A stretch of 64,000 nt of DNA from an uncultured Bradyrhizobium sp. (GTDB lineage: Bacteria; Pseudomonadota; Alphaproteobacteria; Rhizobiales; Xanthobacteraceae), in assembly GCF_947648125.1 (NCBI RefSeq), contig NZ_CANSMR010000011.1, positions 1 to 64,000 of the forward strand, read 5' to 3'. Position 1 is the first letter of the stretch; every line of letters starts with the position of its first letter. Position numbers and translations under genes: made by a program. The notes beneath the pieces were generated by a model. The model was given only the letters and a program-made list of their open reading frames with translations, was not told the origin of the DNA and did not search any database. Positions 44,265-52,831 of this stretch are shown in pieces.

Positions 44265-46892
44265 CTAGGCGGCGCAAATCGTTCGATAAGCGGCCAGTTG
44301 AAGCGCGACGACGCGCTGCGCGGAATGACACTTCTCAAACCACAGACGCGCGGCATCGCCGCAGCCATTGTCGTCCAGCGGATCAGCAAGAACCTCGAGA
44401 ATCCGCGCCGCACACGACTCGACGCTGTCGGCGACCAGGCATGGCGGCGCCGCTCCAAAGAACTCCGCTGATTGGGTTTCATCAAGATTGGTTATGACGC
44501 GGCGTCCGAGCGCCATTGCCTCAAAAGTAACTCCGCCGATCGCTGGTATCCTGAACTGATCGACGACGACGTCGCTCGAGCAGTAAAGCTGTCGAAGCTC
44601 CGCTTTGTTCAACGACGGTATCCACGAAACCATACCTTCAATTCCAAGTTCCTGGATGAGTTCCTTGCTTCGTTGAACGTCAACACCCCACTCGACCAGG
44701 ATGATACGAAAATCGCGATCCGTTTGCGCAACCTGCGCTGCCGCCCTCAAGAAATGATCATTACCCTTCTGCATCGAAACAGGTGCTGCGTGCCAGTGAT
44801 GGCGAGTCGGGCTAAAGAATGTGGTGACCTTGGGGTCCCGCTTCGGAAGCTTGAGGCCTGCTCGAAAGCTTGAAATTTTTTCATCGTCGAAGGCATGCGG
44901 AAGATAAACGGTCCGCTCCCTCTTTAGTTTCAGCCGTGCCACAGACGGCAACACGTCCGAGTTGGTCACGAAGGAAAAAGCCGCATTCTTGTACGACGCC
45001 GAACAAAGAATGCCATTGTAGGTTTTCTCAAAAGGCATTTCCCGCAACGTGCCATGCTCGTAACACGTGTAATTTTTGAGTCCGTTGATGAACGGAATGA
45101 ACCCGTCGATCGAATAACCCTGAATGATGTCATAGTGCTCCAATACGTCCGCGAATTCATTTGCAATGGTGGATGCGAAGGCTTCGACCAAGACCAGGGC
45201 TTCTGCCGGATAGTCCGTGAGCTGTCGCAGCAGGTCACCAAGAAGTGCCGCACGTTGCGAAGCGTTTCGATCCTCTCCCTTGCCGTAATTCTCGAAATAG
45301 CGAAACTCCGGACGGTCGATGATATCCGGATGGGTCACCACGGAAATGGCTGATGAACCGACGTCAGCGGCCGCGCCGTTGCTTGCATCCGATGTCACGG
45401 TGTTAGGACTTGGGATCGTGAAAACAACGTTTTCGCCTGCAACCGGCGTCGCGGTGTCAGGATCCGGCATCTTGAAGACATCAGCAGGAAATTCGAAGCC
45501 AAAGCGCGGCAAGCCGCGGCTGCGCCTCTGACTTCGCCAAATTGCGACCGCCAAACTTGGCCTGGCGACAACGCCGGTTTCCGCCTCACACCGCAAATGA
45601 GCAAATACATATTTCGTCAGCAAGGAGCGATAGATCGATACGAGGCGGCTCGGCCCCCTGGGATTTGGTGACCGCGAATTGCGAAACGTCCGATGTTCAT
45701 TGCTTTGGCTTGCAGCCGGCGTCGCCGTATCAGGATTCGGCATCGTGAAGGCGTCGGCAGGAAACTCGAAGCCAAAACGCGGCAAGCCGCGGCTGCGTCT
45801 CTGACTTCGCCAAATTGCGACCGCCAAACTTGGCCTGCCGACAACGCCGGTTTCCGCCTCACGCCGCAGATGAACAAAGACGTATTTCGCCAGCAAGGAA
45901 CGATAAACCGATGCGAGGCGACTTGGCCCTTCGGGATTTGATGGCCGCGAGCCGCGGAGCGTCCGATGTTCATTGCTTTGGCTTGCAGCCGGCGTCGCCG
46001 TATCAGGATTCGGCATCGTGAAGGCGTCGGCAGGAAACTCGAAGCCAAAACGCGGCAAGCCGCGGCTGCGTCTCTGACTTCGCCAAATTGCGACCGCCAA
46101 ACTTGGCCTGCCGACAACGCCGGTTTCCGCCTCACGCCGCAGATGAACAAAGACGTATTTCGCCAGCAAGGAGCGATAGGTTGATACGAGGCGGCCTGGG
46201 CCTTCGGGATTTGGAGATCCGTTGGCGAGAGATCGGCTTTGCTCCGTCTGCGGGCCCGGCGAGGCCGACTTTGATGACGCCGGCGAAATCGGGGAGAGTG
46301 CAGACTCAGGCTCTATGGTCGCCCCTGGCAGGGCGATGGTCGGCTGATCGAGCGGCTGCGGGACTGCCTTGCTTGCCTGGAAGTCCTGAAACTCGCGCGC
46401 AATTGAAATTGTATCTGCCAGATGCTCCGGCATCGGAGGACGGACCCGGCTCTCCGCGGCAGCGATGCCATCAAGCATCTCCCAATATCTTGCCTGCAGC
46501 AGCGTCCAGAAAAATGCGGCGGCTCCGCCGTCGCCGGCGTTCTTTGCACGAAGGTACGAGAGGCAATCGAGAACGGGGCCTTGCGCAAACCAATCCGGTC
46601 GCCGCCAACCGCCCAGCTCGGTGGCCCACCAATCCGGGAACATGTTGTCGATGTTGCCGTCGAAGCTTGCGGCCTCCCACTCCGGGCAACCCATGACGTG
46701 ATAGTAATTGTAGCAAATGACATCCGCTTCGATTCCGAAGCGCCGCTGAATCAAGGCATTGTTGTAGGCGTTGTTCGCGATATTGCCGATATGCAGGACG
46801 CGGAGCGGGCGATTATGGGCGCGTTGGAACTCCTTCAGGAAGGCAAGCTGTAGTTGAAAGTCGCTATCACGATCCTTCTGCACCAACGTCAT
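44265..46892 (-). CDS. Large glycosyltransferase (GT4-like) with three tandem 91-residue repeats
   Basis: This 875-residue protein has three parts. Residues ~1-215 include RPLRVLHIGNIANNAYNNAL and DVICYNYYHVMG, an N-terminal GT-B-like half. Residues ~221-492 are three near-identical 91-residue units built around YRSLLAKYVFVHLRREAETG and SQRRSRGLPRFGFEFPADAF. Residues ~493-875 complete the enzyme, with VTTFFSPTRHHWHAAPVSMQ, FRIILVEWGVDVQRSKELI and SDVVVDQFRIPAIGGVTFEA, the GT4 donor-binding E-x7-E-like region. It probably modifies a surface polysaccharide. The repeats are an insertion between the two halves. No other polysaccharide genes are near, and the island context points to horizontal transfer. 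Confidence 0.75.
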   Translation of the reverse strand: MTLVQKDRDSDFQLQLAFLKEFQRAHNRPLRVLHIGNIANNAYNNALIQRRFGIEADVICYNYYHVMGCPEWEAASFDGNIDNMFPDWWATELGGWRRPDWFAQGPVLDCLSYLRAKNAGDGGAAAFFWTLLQARYWEMLDGIAAAESRVRPPMPEHLADTISIAREFQDFQASKAVPQPLDQPTIALPGATIEPESALSPISPASSKSASPGPQTEQSRSLANGSPNPEGPGRLVSTYRSLLAKYVFVHLRREAETGVVGRPSLAVAIWRSQRRSRGLPRFGFEFPADAFTMPNPDTATPAASQSNEHRTLRGSRPSNPEGPSRLASVYRSLLAKYVFVHLRREAETGVVGRPSLAVAIWRSQRRSRGLPRFGFEFPADAFTMPNPDTATPAASQSNEHRTFRNSRSPNPRGPSRLVSIYRSLLTKYVFAHLRCEAETGVVARPSLAVAIWRSQRRSRGLPRFGFEFPADVFKMPDPDTATPVAGENVVFTIPSPNTVTSDASNGAAADVGSSAISVVTHPDIIDRPEFRYFENYGKGEDRNASQRAALLGDLLRQLTDYPAEALVLVEAFASTIANEFADVLEHYDIIQGYSIDGFIPFINGLKNYTCYEHGTLREMPFEKTYNGILCSASYKNAAFSFVTNSDVLPSVARLKLKRERTVYLPHAFDDEKISSFRAGLKLPKRDPKVTTFFSPTRHHWHAAPVSMQKGNDHFLRAAAQVAQTDRDFRIILVEWGVDVQRSKELIQELGIEGMVSWIPSLNKAELRQLYCSSDVVVDQFRIPAIGGVTFEAMALGRRVITNLDETQSAEFFGAAPPCLVADSVESCAARILEVLADPLDDNGCGDAARLWFEKCHSAQRVVALQLAAYRTICAA
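45415..46233. repeat. Three tandem 273-bp repeats inside the glycosyltransferase gene
   Basis: Unit starts, judged by the marker GTCCGATGTTCATTGCTTTG, are at 45688 and 45961, exactly 273 bp (91 codons) apart. A third, more diverged unit occupies 45415-45687. The two high-coordinate units are nearly identical over ~210 bases, so at least one duplication is recent. Being a multiple of three, copy-number change keeps the reading frame. Confidence 0.9.
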
Positions 46893-47429
46893 TCCCCAGC
46901 AATCGTAGTTCAGGTATTACGCTTCCGCGCAAGAACGCACAATCAACGAACACCGATCCCGCAGCGTTTATCCTGCTCCATGTCGCGTCTCATCTCACCA
47001 ATCATTTAGTCGGCTTGCGCATTGGGTCGGCTCGCCTTGCGCGGGAGTTCGCTACCGGCGGATGTGTTCCGCGTGTTGCAGATCGGCTCAGGCGTTTTAT
47101 CGCGCCACGTCGCGGCGCAGGCTATGCACTGCATCGACACCAATTGGGACTGAGCGTCGGATGCACCAACTGGCCTGATCCACGACGCCTGGAGCATTCG
47201 CCTCGCGCCGCACTGCGCATTCGGCGTTGTCTTCGTGTTTTCGCATCTCGCTTCGGGGTTGTACAGCGTACTGACGCACCCCGTGGCCACCAGAGTCGCC
47301 AACCGTATCAGCGCAACCGGGCTCGCAGCAGACGGACCGGTCGCGATTGCGATCATATGCAGATTGTGCCGTGCGAGAATTCAGGCGAGTAAATCTCGCC
47401 TGCGCATGGAGGCGGGAGATGGTCCCGAA
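46893..47429. other. Island end region with gene remnants
   Basis: No complete gene is recognised in these ~540 bases. The segment 47285-47375 is a diverged copy of the small hydrophobic ORF at 44076-44177: shared VANRI-x-ATGLAA and AIAI readings and matching bases GCGATTGCGATCAT. The remainder shows no family-like frame. Confidence 0.4.
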
Positions 47430-47446
47430 GAGTGGTGCCGCAAGAG
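47430..47446. other. Proximal attachment site at the tRNA-Thr 3' end
   Basis: The 17 bases GAGTGGTGCCGCAAGAG contain, in reverse complement, the last 14 bases of tRNA-Thr including CCA. Together with the identical copy at 43084-43100 they frame the island. tRNA 3' ends are the usual target of tyrosine recombinases. Confidence 0.75.
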
Positions 47447-47508
47447 GGACTCGAACCCCCGACCCCGTCATTACGAATGACGTGCTCTACCAACTGAGCT
47501 ATTGCGGC
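47433..47508 (-). tRNA. tRNA-Thr(CGT)
   Basis: The 76-nt cloverleaf, with encoded CCA, has acceptor GCCGCAA paired with TTGCGGC, D-arm GCTC...GAGC, anticodon stem CGTCA/TGACG with loop TTCGTAA (anticodon CGT, codon ACG), and T-arm GGGGG-TTCGAGT-CCCTC. The gene is intact because the integrated element restores its 3' end. Confidence 0.96.
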
Positions 47509-47615
47509 GAACCGTTCGGCAACGGCCTGACAGCGCGCCACCTGATATCGGGCATGACCCCGATTGGCAAGGAAAACGCGGTTATTGAACCGCGCACCGG
47601 TTATCTAACCGCCGG

Positions 47616-49361
47616 TTAGCTTCCCAAACGTGACAGAAATCCGCGCCAACCCCCGATCTGGGCCTTGGGCGGGCCGATTTGTTCCGCAAATTCGTCCACG
47701 GCGCCGTCCTCGTCGACCCCGGGGTCGTCGGGGGCCCGGACGATGGGGATCACGGCCGGAATCGGCGCAGGCGCCGCCTTGGGCAGGTCGGTCCGGGAAC
47801 GGAACAGGGGGGCGGGTGCCGGGGGAGCCGATTCGGCGGCCGGCGGCTGAGCCGGCTCCGATGCGGGCGGGTCGGCGGGGGCCGGGTCGGCCTCGATGGC
47901 CGCCGGCAGCGGGGCGTTATCCTGCACAGGCGGCGTGGCCGGTTCGACGGGCTTGGCCTCGACCGGCTCGACCGGCTTGGCCGCCGGAGGCTCGTTCGTG
48001 ACCTCCTTGGGCGGCTCGACCCGCCGCGGTGCCAGCATCGCCTCCTCGAACGGCGAGGGCTCGATCGCATTGCCTTTGTCGGAGGGCAGCGCCGCCACCG
48101 GGGTCTGCCACTGGAAGGCATCGAGACGGCCGGTGACCGGCGACACCGGACGCCAGCGGTCGGAGACATAGCCGTCCGCGGTCCACACCGGATCGTGCAG
48201 CGCGCGCACTGCGCGCAAGGTCCAGGCCCGAGCCCGGCCGCTGTCGCCGTGCTCGGTGCGCTCGAGCTCCGCCATCAACAACGCGACCCGCTGCGTCGGC
48301 GCCGCCGTGAACGGCTCCAGCGCCGCACGCGCCTTGGCGAATTCGGCCGCATCGATCCCGGCGCGCGCGATCGCCAGCGCGCCCTCGATATGGCCCGGCG
48401 TTTTCGCCGCCAGCGTCTCGACGCGCACCAGGCGCTGGCGCGCGGCATCGCCGAGCCGCACATGCGAATAGGCATCGGCGAGATCCGGATGCGGCTGCGC
48501 CAGCCACGCGGTCTCGACGATCCGCATTGCACGGCGCACCTGATGCGCCTCGCTCTCGAATTTGGCGGCCAGCACCGCGGCCGGGATCAGCGTCGGCGCC
48601 AGCTTGAGCGCCTCCATCGCGCTCGAGCGCGACAGGTCGCGATCGACGGTCTCGAACTCCAGCGCACGCGCCGTGAGCAGCACGCCGCGTTGCCGCCGAT
48701 AGGTCGCCTTGTCGATCAATCCGGCGGCCTGGTTGTTGTCGATGATCGACAGCGCGCCAGCCCAATCGCCCTTGGCGCAACAGAAACCGAGCACCGCATG
48801 CGAGGCCCAAGACGAGGACGGCGACATTTTCAGCGCTTCCTCGGCAATCATCACGGCCGCAACCGGATCGTCGGCGCGCTGCGCTTCGATGAACAGGCCG
48901 CGCAGGCCGAGCAGCCGTGTGTCCGCGCGCTCGGCCATGGCGCGGAAGGCGCGCTGCGCGCCGTCGCGATCACCGTCAAGCTGCGCCGATTGCGCGTGCA
49001 GCAACAGCGCCAGCGGATCGCCTCCGGCGTGACGCCGCGCCACTTCGGCATGCGCGCGCGCCGCCGACGAATCGCCATGCCCGATCGCGAGCAGGCCTTG
49101 CGTGATGGCGTGACGGCCGCGCGCGTGGCGCCGCTCGCGCCTGCCACGGCGAACGTGGCCCGGGATCTTCCACAACGCGCGCAGGATCACGCCGGCGACC
49201 ATCGCAACGATGATGACGAGGCCAAGCAGATACATCGGCTGCTTGGACGTCAGGCGCAAACCGCCCCAATTCAGCACGAGATCGCCGGGCTGATCGGCCA
49301 ACCAGGCCGCACCCGCTGCAGCGAGCGCGATCAGCAGCAGGAACAGAATGATGCGGATCAT
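47616..49361 (-). CDS. hemY: HemY-like TPR membrane protein
   Basis: The 581-residue inner-membrane protein starts with two membrane helices (residues ~3-21 and ~41-64) around NWGGLRLTSKQPMYLLGLV, the HemY N-terminal region. It continues with a TPR-like helical domain (for example GLLAIGHGDSSAARAHAEVA, RAMRIVETAWLAQPHPDLAD) to residue ~430. A Pro/Ala/Glu-rich tail follows. This is the proteobacterial HemY of the hemCDXY group, not the Gram-positive protoporphyrinogen oxidase. Its role in haem synthesis is accessory and unclear. It lies 20 bases downstream of the mitofilin-like gene. Confidence 0.85.
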   Translation of the reverse strand: MIRIILFLLLIALAAAGAAWLADQPGDLVLNWGGLRLTSKQPMYLLGLVIIVAMVAGVILRALWKIPGHVRRGRRERRHARGRHAITQGLLAIGHGDSSAARAHAEVARRHAGGDPLALLLHAQSAQLDGDRDGAQRAFRAMAERADTRLLGLRGLFIEAQRADDPVAAVMIAEEALKMSPSSSWASHAVLGFCCAKGDWAGALSIIDNNQAAGLIDKATYRRQRGVLLTARALEFETVDRDLSRSSAMEALKLAPTLIPAAVLAAKFESEAHQVRRAMRIVETAWLAQPHPDLADAYSHVRLGDAARQRLVRVETLAAKTPGHIEGALAIARAGIDAAEFAKARAALEPFTAAPTQRVALLMAELERTEHGDSGRARAWTLRAVRALHDPVWTADGYVSDRWRPVSPVTGRLDAFQWQTPVAALPSDKGNAIEPSPFEEAMLAPRRVEPPKEVTNEPPAAKPVEPVEAKPVEPATPPVQDNAPLPAAIEADPAPADPPASEPAQPPAAESAPPAPAPLFRSRTDLPKAAPAPIPAVIPIVRAPDDPGVDEDGAVDEFAEQIGPPKAQIGGWRGFLSRLGS

Positions 49362-49381
49362 CGAGAACCTATTGCAAAGAC

Positions 49382-50620
49382 TTACTGGTTGACCGTGGCG
49401 AGCGCCGCCATGGCGTTGTCGGCAAATTTCCGCGACGCGTCGAGCGCGGCGCGGCGCGCGTCCACCTTGGCGAGCCAGGCTTGCGCCGCGGCGCGATCGG
49501 CCGGCGGCAGCGACTTCAATTCGCGCTCGGTCAATGCAAGATCATTATGCACGGCAGCCGATGTCACGCGCGCGACGATGCTGCCGCGGTCGGTCCCGGT
49601 GCCGTCGGTCCGCTCGATGCGGATCAGCTTGGAAGCGCCGGCCTGCAGGCGATCGACCAGCCCGGCGCTGGCTGCCGCAGCTTCCGGCGGCGGCGGCGCG
49701 AGTTGCGGCACGATCTCGATCAGCTCGCGGCACAGCTTATTCGGATTCGGCACGCCTGACGCAGCGAAGACGTCAAGCGGCTTCAGCAGGTCGGGATTGT
49801 CGGCGATCGCTTTCGCGGCCTCGAGCGCGGAGGCATAGGGGTCGCCGTGACGAACCGCGACGTCGAGCAGCGATGCCGCGACCACGCGACGCAGCGGCAC
49901 GTCGTCCGCCTTCGCCTCGGCCTTGGTGTCGGCGATCTTGCTATCCTGCTTCGCGATCGCGGCACCCTGCGCCTTCACCGCGCCCTCGACCTTGTCGATG
50001 CGTGCCGTAATGCCGGAGATGTCAGGCGCAGCCGCGCCATCGCGCGGCGCGGCCTTCGCCTCATTGACCGCCGCCGCAAGCTTGTCGGATTGCGCGCGCG
50101 TTGCGGCGAGCTCGGTGCGCAGCGCGGCGATCGATTTGTCGAGCGCCTCCAGCCGCGCGGTTGCCGCGGGATCGGCGGCCGCAGTGACCGGCCTGCTGGC
50201 TCTTGATTCAAGCGCGGTCAGGCGCGTGCCGAGCTCGTCCACCACTGCGGCACTGGACTGCGGCGCGGACGCCGGCGGCACCGCGGGCCAGCCGAGCAAC
50301 CAGCCGACCCCGATCACCAGCGCTGCTGCGACCGCGCCCGATACCGGCGCCACCACCCAGGGTGACACCGGCCGCGACGGCTCGGCCTCGGGCTGCGGCT
50401 CTGCGTGGGGAACAGGATCGGGATGAGGCTCCGCCTCAGGCGCGGCCGCCTCCGCTGCCTTGTCGGTATCCTTTTCGGTAGCCTTGCCGGCTTCCTCGCC
50501 CCCCTCGGCCTTTGGCGGCTCGCTGGAGATCTCGGTCGCCTGGAGATCGATGGTCGGCGGCGCGCGCTTGGGCCGGGAATCCGGCGAAGGTCCTGGGTCG
50601 TCGGGCCGTTCTTCAGCCAT
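49382..50620 (-). CDS. Mitofilin-like/HemX-type inner membrane protein
   Basis: The 412-residue protein has a Pro/Glu-rich cytoplasmic start (to ~95), one membrane helix (VVAPVSGAVAAALVIGVGWLLG), then a long coiled coil (residues ~130-225, LDKSIAALRTELAATRAQSD, then DKVEGAVKAQGAAIAKQDSK). A C-terminal mitofilin-like domain includes ASLLDVAVRHGDPYASALEA. This is the COG4223 family, the alphaproteobacterial counterpart of mitochondrial Mic60, which shapes membranes. The start at 50620 follows GAGGACC. It forms an operon with hemY-like downstream and probably hemD upstream. Confidence 0.85.
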   Translation of the reverse strand: MAEERPDDPGPSPDSRPKRAPPTIDLQATEISSEPPKAEGGEEAGKATEKDTDKAAEAAAPEAEPHPDPVPHAEPQPEAEPSRPVSPWVVAPVSGAVAAALVIGVGWLLGWPAVPPASAPQSSAAVVDELGTRLTALESRASRPVTAAADPAATARLEALDKSIAALRTELAATRAQSDKLAAAVNEAKAAPRDGAAAPDISGITARIDKVEGAVKAQGAAIAKQDSKIADTKAEAKADDVPLRRVVAASLLDVAVRHGDPYASALEAAKAIADNPDLLKPLDVFAASGVPNPNKLCRELIEIVPQLAPPPPEAAAASAGLVDRLQAGASKLIRIERTDGTGTDRGSIVARVTSAAVHNDLALTERELKSLPPADRAAAQAWLAKVDARRAALDASRKFADNAMAALATVNQ

Positions 50621-50654
50621 CGCGAGGGTCCTCAAAACTACTGGCCGCACATTC

Positions 50655-50757
50655 TAGGGCATGATCCGATCCGATTGAATTGGATCATGCTCTTATCCTT
50701 TTGTTTGGTCGCGTTTTCTTAACGCGAACCGGTCCCCACTTCGCTTGAAAACGCTCC
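50655..50757. repeat. GCATGATCC...GGATCATGC repeat with GCG(T)TTTC arms
   Basis: GGCATGATCCGATCCGATTG and AATTGGATCATGCTC form one hairpin. GCGTTTTCTTAACGCGAACCGG and GCTTGAAAACGC follow as the second part. It fills most of the 213-bp gap between hemD and the mitofilin-like gene and may weaken co-transcription. Confidence 0.65.
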
Positions 50758-50833
50758 GTCAGAATCGGCTCGGGTTCTTAGAGCACGATCCTAAAAACGG
50801 AGCATTGCCTAACATCATGGTCAGACGAAAGAA

Positions 50834-51571
50834 TTATTCCGCTCGCGGCCGCAGGGTGCGGCCGAGCGCCTCCAGCAGGGCGTTCTCGTCCGGCCGCGCC
50901 GCCACCACGACGTTGGTCGCGCCGGCGTCATGGAGCACCGCGGCGACCGCGGCCGAGATGCAGCATTGTGGCAGGGCGAGCGCCGAAATCTCGATTCCAT
51001 CGGCCCGTATTGTGTCCAGGAACGCCTGCGCGCTGCGGCGGGAATAATGCAGCACCGCGGTGATCCGGTTCGCCAGGAAGGCATCGCTGACCTCGGTTGG
51101 GAGGCCGGCCACCGGCGCCATCCGGTAGGTGGTGTGGGTGACGACGGTCAGCCCCCTTTCGCTGAGCTCGCCCGCCAGATCGCGCGACAGATCGGCCCCG
51201 GCGAGATAGAGCAGCGTGGCTGACGCCGCCAGTTCGCCGGCCTCGACCCGCGCGAGCACGAGATCTCGCAAGCTCACCGCATCGCCCTTGGCCACCATCA
51301 CCTTGTCGAAGCCTGCGGCGGACGCGGCGTCGGCGGTGTGTGCCCCGACCGCGAACAGTGGCAGCCGCAGCAGCCGGCTGCCGGCGAGATCGATTGCGCG
51401 CGGCGCGTTGGCGCTGGTCAGGATGACCGCGTCATAATCCGCGTCGTCGTCATGGAACGGTAATGGCTCGAAGCGCAGCACCGGTGCGGCAAGGGCCTCA
51501 AAGCCGCGTTGGCGCAGCGTCGCGAGCGTCCCTTCATTGTCCGGATACGGTCGCGTGACAAGGATGGTCAC
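50834..51571 (-). CDS. hemD: Uroporphyrinogen-III synthase
   Basis: The 245-residue enzyme cyclises hydroxymethylbilane with inversion of ring D to uroporphyrinogen III, the branch point to haem, sirohaem and cobalamin. The N-terminal MTILVTRPYPDNEGTLATLR and the paired alpha/beta domains with DAVILTSANAPRAIDL and ALPQCCISAAVAAVLHDAGA match HemD. As usual for the family few residues are invariant, and the T-S/N-A block is the best marker. hemC, often next to hemD, is not here. The gene is divergent from tsaD. Confidence 0.9.
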   Translation of the reverse strand: MTILVTRPYPDNEGTLATLRQRGFEALAAPVLRFEPLPFHDDDADYDAVILTSANAPRAIDLAGSRLLRLPLFAVGAHTADAASAAGFDKVMVAKGDAVSLRDLVLARVEAGELAASATLLYLAGADLSRDLAGELSERGLTVVTHTTYRMAPVAGLPTEVSDAFLANRITAVLHYSRRSAQAFLDTIRADGIEISALALPQCCISAAVAAVLHDAGATNVVVAARPDENALLEALGRTLRPRAE

Positions 51572-51660
51572 GGATCAGGCCTCCCGCCTTGCGAATTGGA
51601 CCTTGCCGACCGATTGCACTTTAAGACCTCGCAATGCTACCCCGGAGGGGACACTTTGAT

Positions 51661-51710
51661 GAACATGATCTTGCCGGAAACCGGTTCCGGCCCGTCCGGA
51701 TCATGCTCGT
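51661..51710. repeat. GAACATGATC...GGATCATGCTC repeat
   Basis: ACATGATCTTGCCGGAAACC and GGTTCCGGCCCGTCCGGATC with ATGCTC at the end form the palindrome of the AGCATGATC family. It lies in the hemD-tsaD divergent region, close before the tsaD start, and creates an in-frame ATG at 51703 that is unlikely to be used. Confidence 0.65.
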
Positions 51711-51744
51711 AGCACAAGGGCCGAAATTGGGACACGAACCACCG

Positions 51745-52818
51745 ATGCTGGTGCTGGGGATCGAGACCACCTGCGATGAAACCGCAGCCGCCGTGGTCGA
51801 GCGCCAGGCTGACGGACAGGCAAGGATTCTCTCGAACGTCGTGCGCTCGCAGACCGACGAGCACGCCCGCTTCGGCGGCGTGGTGCCGGAGATCGCGGCG
51901 CGCGCTCATGTCGACCTGCTCGACGGTATCGTCGCCTCCGCCATGAAGGAGGCCGGCGTCGGCTACGGACAATTGTCGGCGGTCGCCGCCGCCGCCGGAC
52001 CCGGCCTGATCGGCGGCGTGATCGTCGGTCTGACCACCGCGAAGGCGATCGCGATGGTGCACGATACGCCGCTGATCGCGGTGAACCATCTCGAGGCGCA
52101 CGCGCTGACGCCACGGCTGACCTGCGCGCTGGCGTTTCCCTACTGCCTGTTCCTGGCCTCGGGCGGCCACACCCAGATCGTTGCCGTCGTCGGCGTCGGC
52201 GAATATGTGCGGCTCGGCACCACGGTCGACGATGCGATGGGCGAGGCGTTCGACAAGGTGGCGAAGATGCTGTCGCTGCCCTATCCCGGCGGGCCGCAAG
52301 TCGAGCGTGCGGCGGCCGGCGGAGACCCGACGCGATTTGCGTTTCCGCGCCCGATGCTCGGCCGTCCCGATGCGAATTTCTCGCTGTCGGGACTGAAGAC
52401 AGCGGTACGCAACGAAGCGAGCCGCCTTGAACCGTTGGAGCCGCAAGACATCAGCGACCTCTGCGCGAGCTTTCAAGCCGCAGTGCTGGAATCGACCGCG
52501 GATCGGCTGACCGTCGGGTTGAGGTTGTTCCAGGAGCGGTTCGGCACGCCGCGCGCGCTGGTCGCGGCCGGCGGCGTTGCCGCCAACCACGCCATCCGCA
52601 GCGCGCTGCAGGATGTCGCGGCGAAAGCACAGACCACGCTGATCATCCCGCCGCCCGCTCTCTGCACCGACAATGGCGCGATGATCGCCTGGGCCGGTGC
52701 CGAGCGAATGGCGCTCGGCCTCACCGATACGCTGGAAGCGCCGCCGCGGGCCCGCTGGCTGCTCGATGCCAACGCCAAGGCGCCGGCCGGCTACGCCAAC
52801 AGCCGCGCCGGATATTGA
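51745..52818 (+). CDS. tsaD: tRNA N6-adenosine threonylcarbamoyltransferase
   Basis: The 357-residue catalytic subunit moves the threonylcarbamoyl group from TC-AMP to A37 of tRNAs that read ANN codons, with TsaB and TsaE. Motifs: [16 protein letters not shown] at the start, the iron-binding histidines in [24 protein letters not shown] and [18 protein letters not shown], and [11 protein letters not shown] near the end. The ATG at 51745 is chosen because the family starts directly at MLVLGIETT; upstream in-frame codons come from the repeat. gpsA follows 13 bases later. Confidence 0.96.
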   Translation: MLVLGIETTCDETAAAVVERQADGQARILSNVVRSQTDEHARFGGVVPEIAARAHVDLLDGIVASAMKEAGVGYGQLSAVAAAAGPGLIGGVIVGLTTAKAIAMVHDTPLIAVNHLEAHALTPRLTCALAFPYCLFLASGGHTQIVAVVGVGEYVRLGTTVDDAMGEAFDKVAKMLSLPYPGGPQVERAAAGGDPTRFAFPRPMLGRPDANFSLSGLKTAVRNEASRLEPLEPQDISDLCASFQAAVLESTADRLTVGLRLFQERFGTPRALVAAGGVAANHAIRSALQDVAAKAQTTLIIPPPALCTDNGAMIAWAGAERMALGLTDTLEAPPRARWLLDANAKAPAGYANSRAGY

Positions 52819-52831
52819 GCCGAGGGTTCAG

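Noticed and set aside
45415-46233. CRISPR array
   Set aside because: The repeat unit is 273 bp, in frame and coding, without spacers. No short regularly spaced repeats were found elsewhere in the window.
47679-49838. A 719-codon open frame on the plus strand
   Set aside because: It is antisense to the HemY-like and mitofilin-like genes, has no family features and is rich in Arg/His/Gln, as expected for the opposite strand of GC-rich coding DNA.
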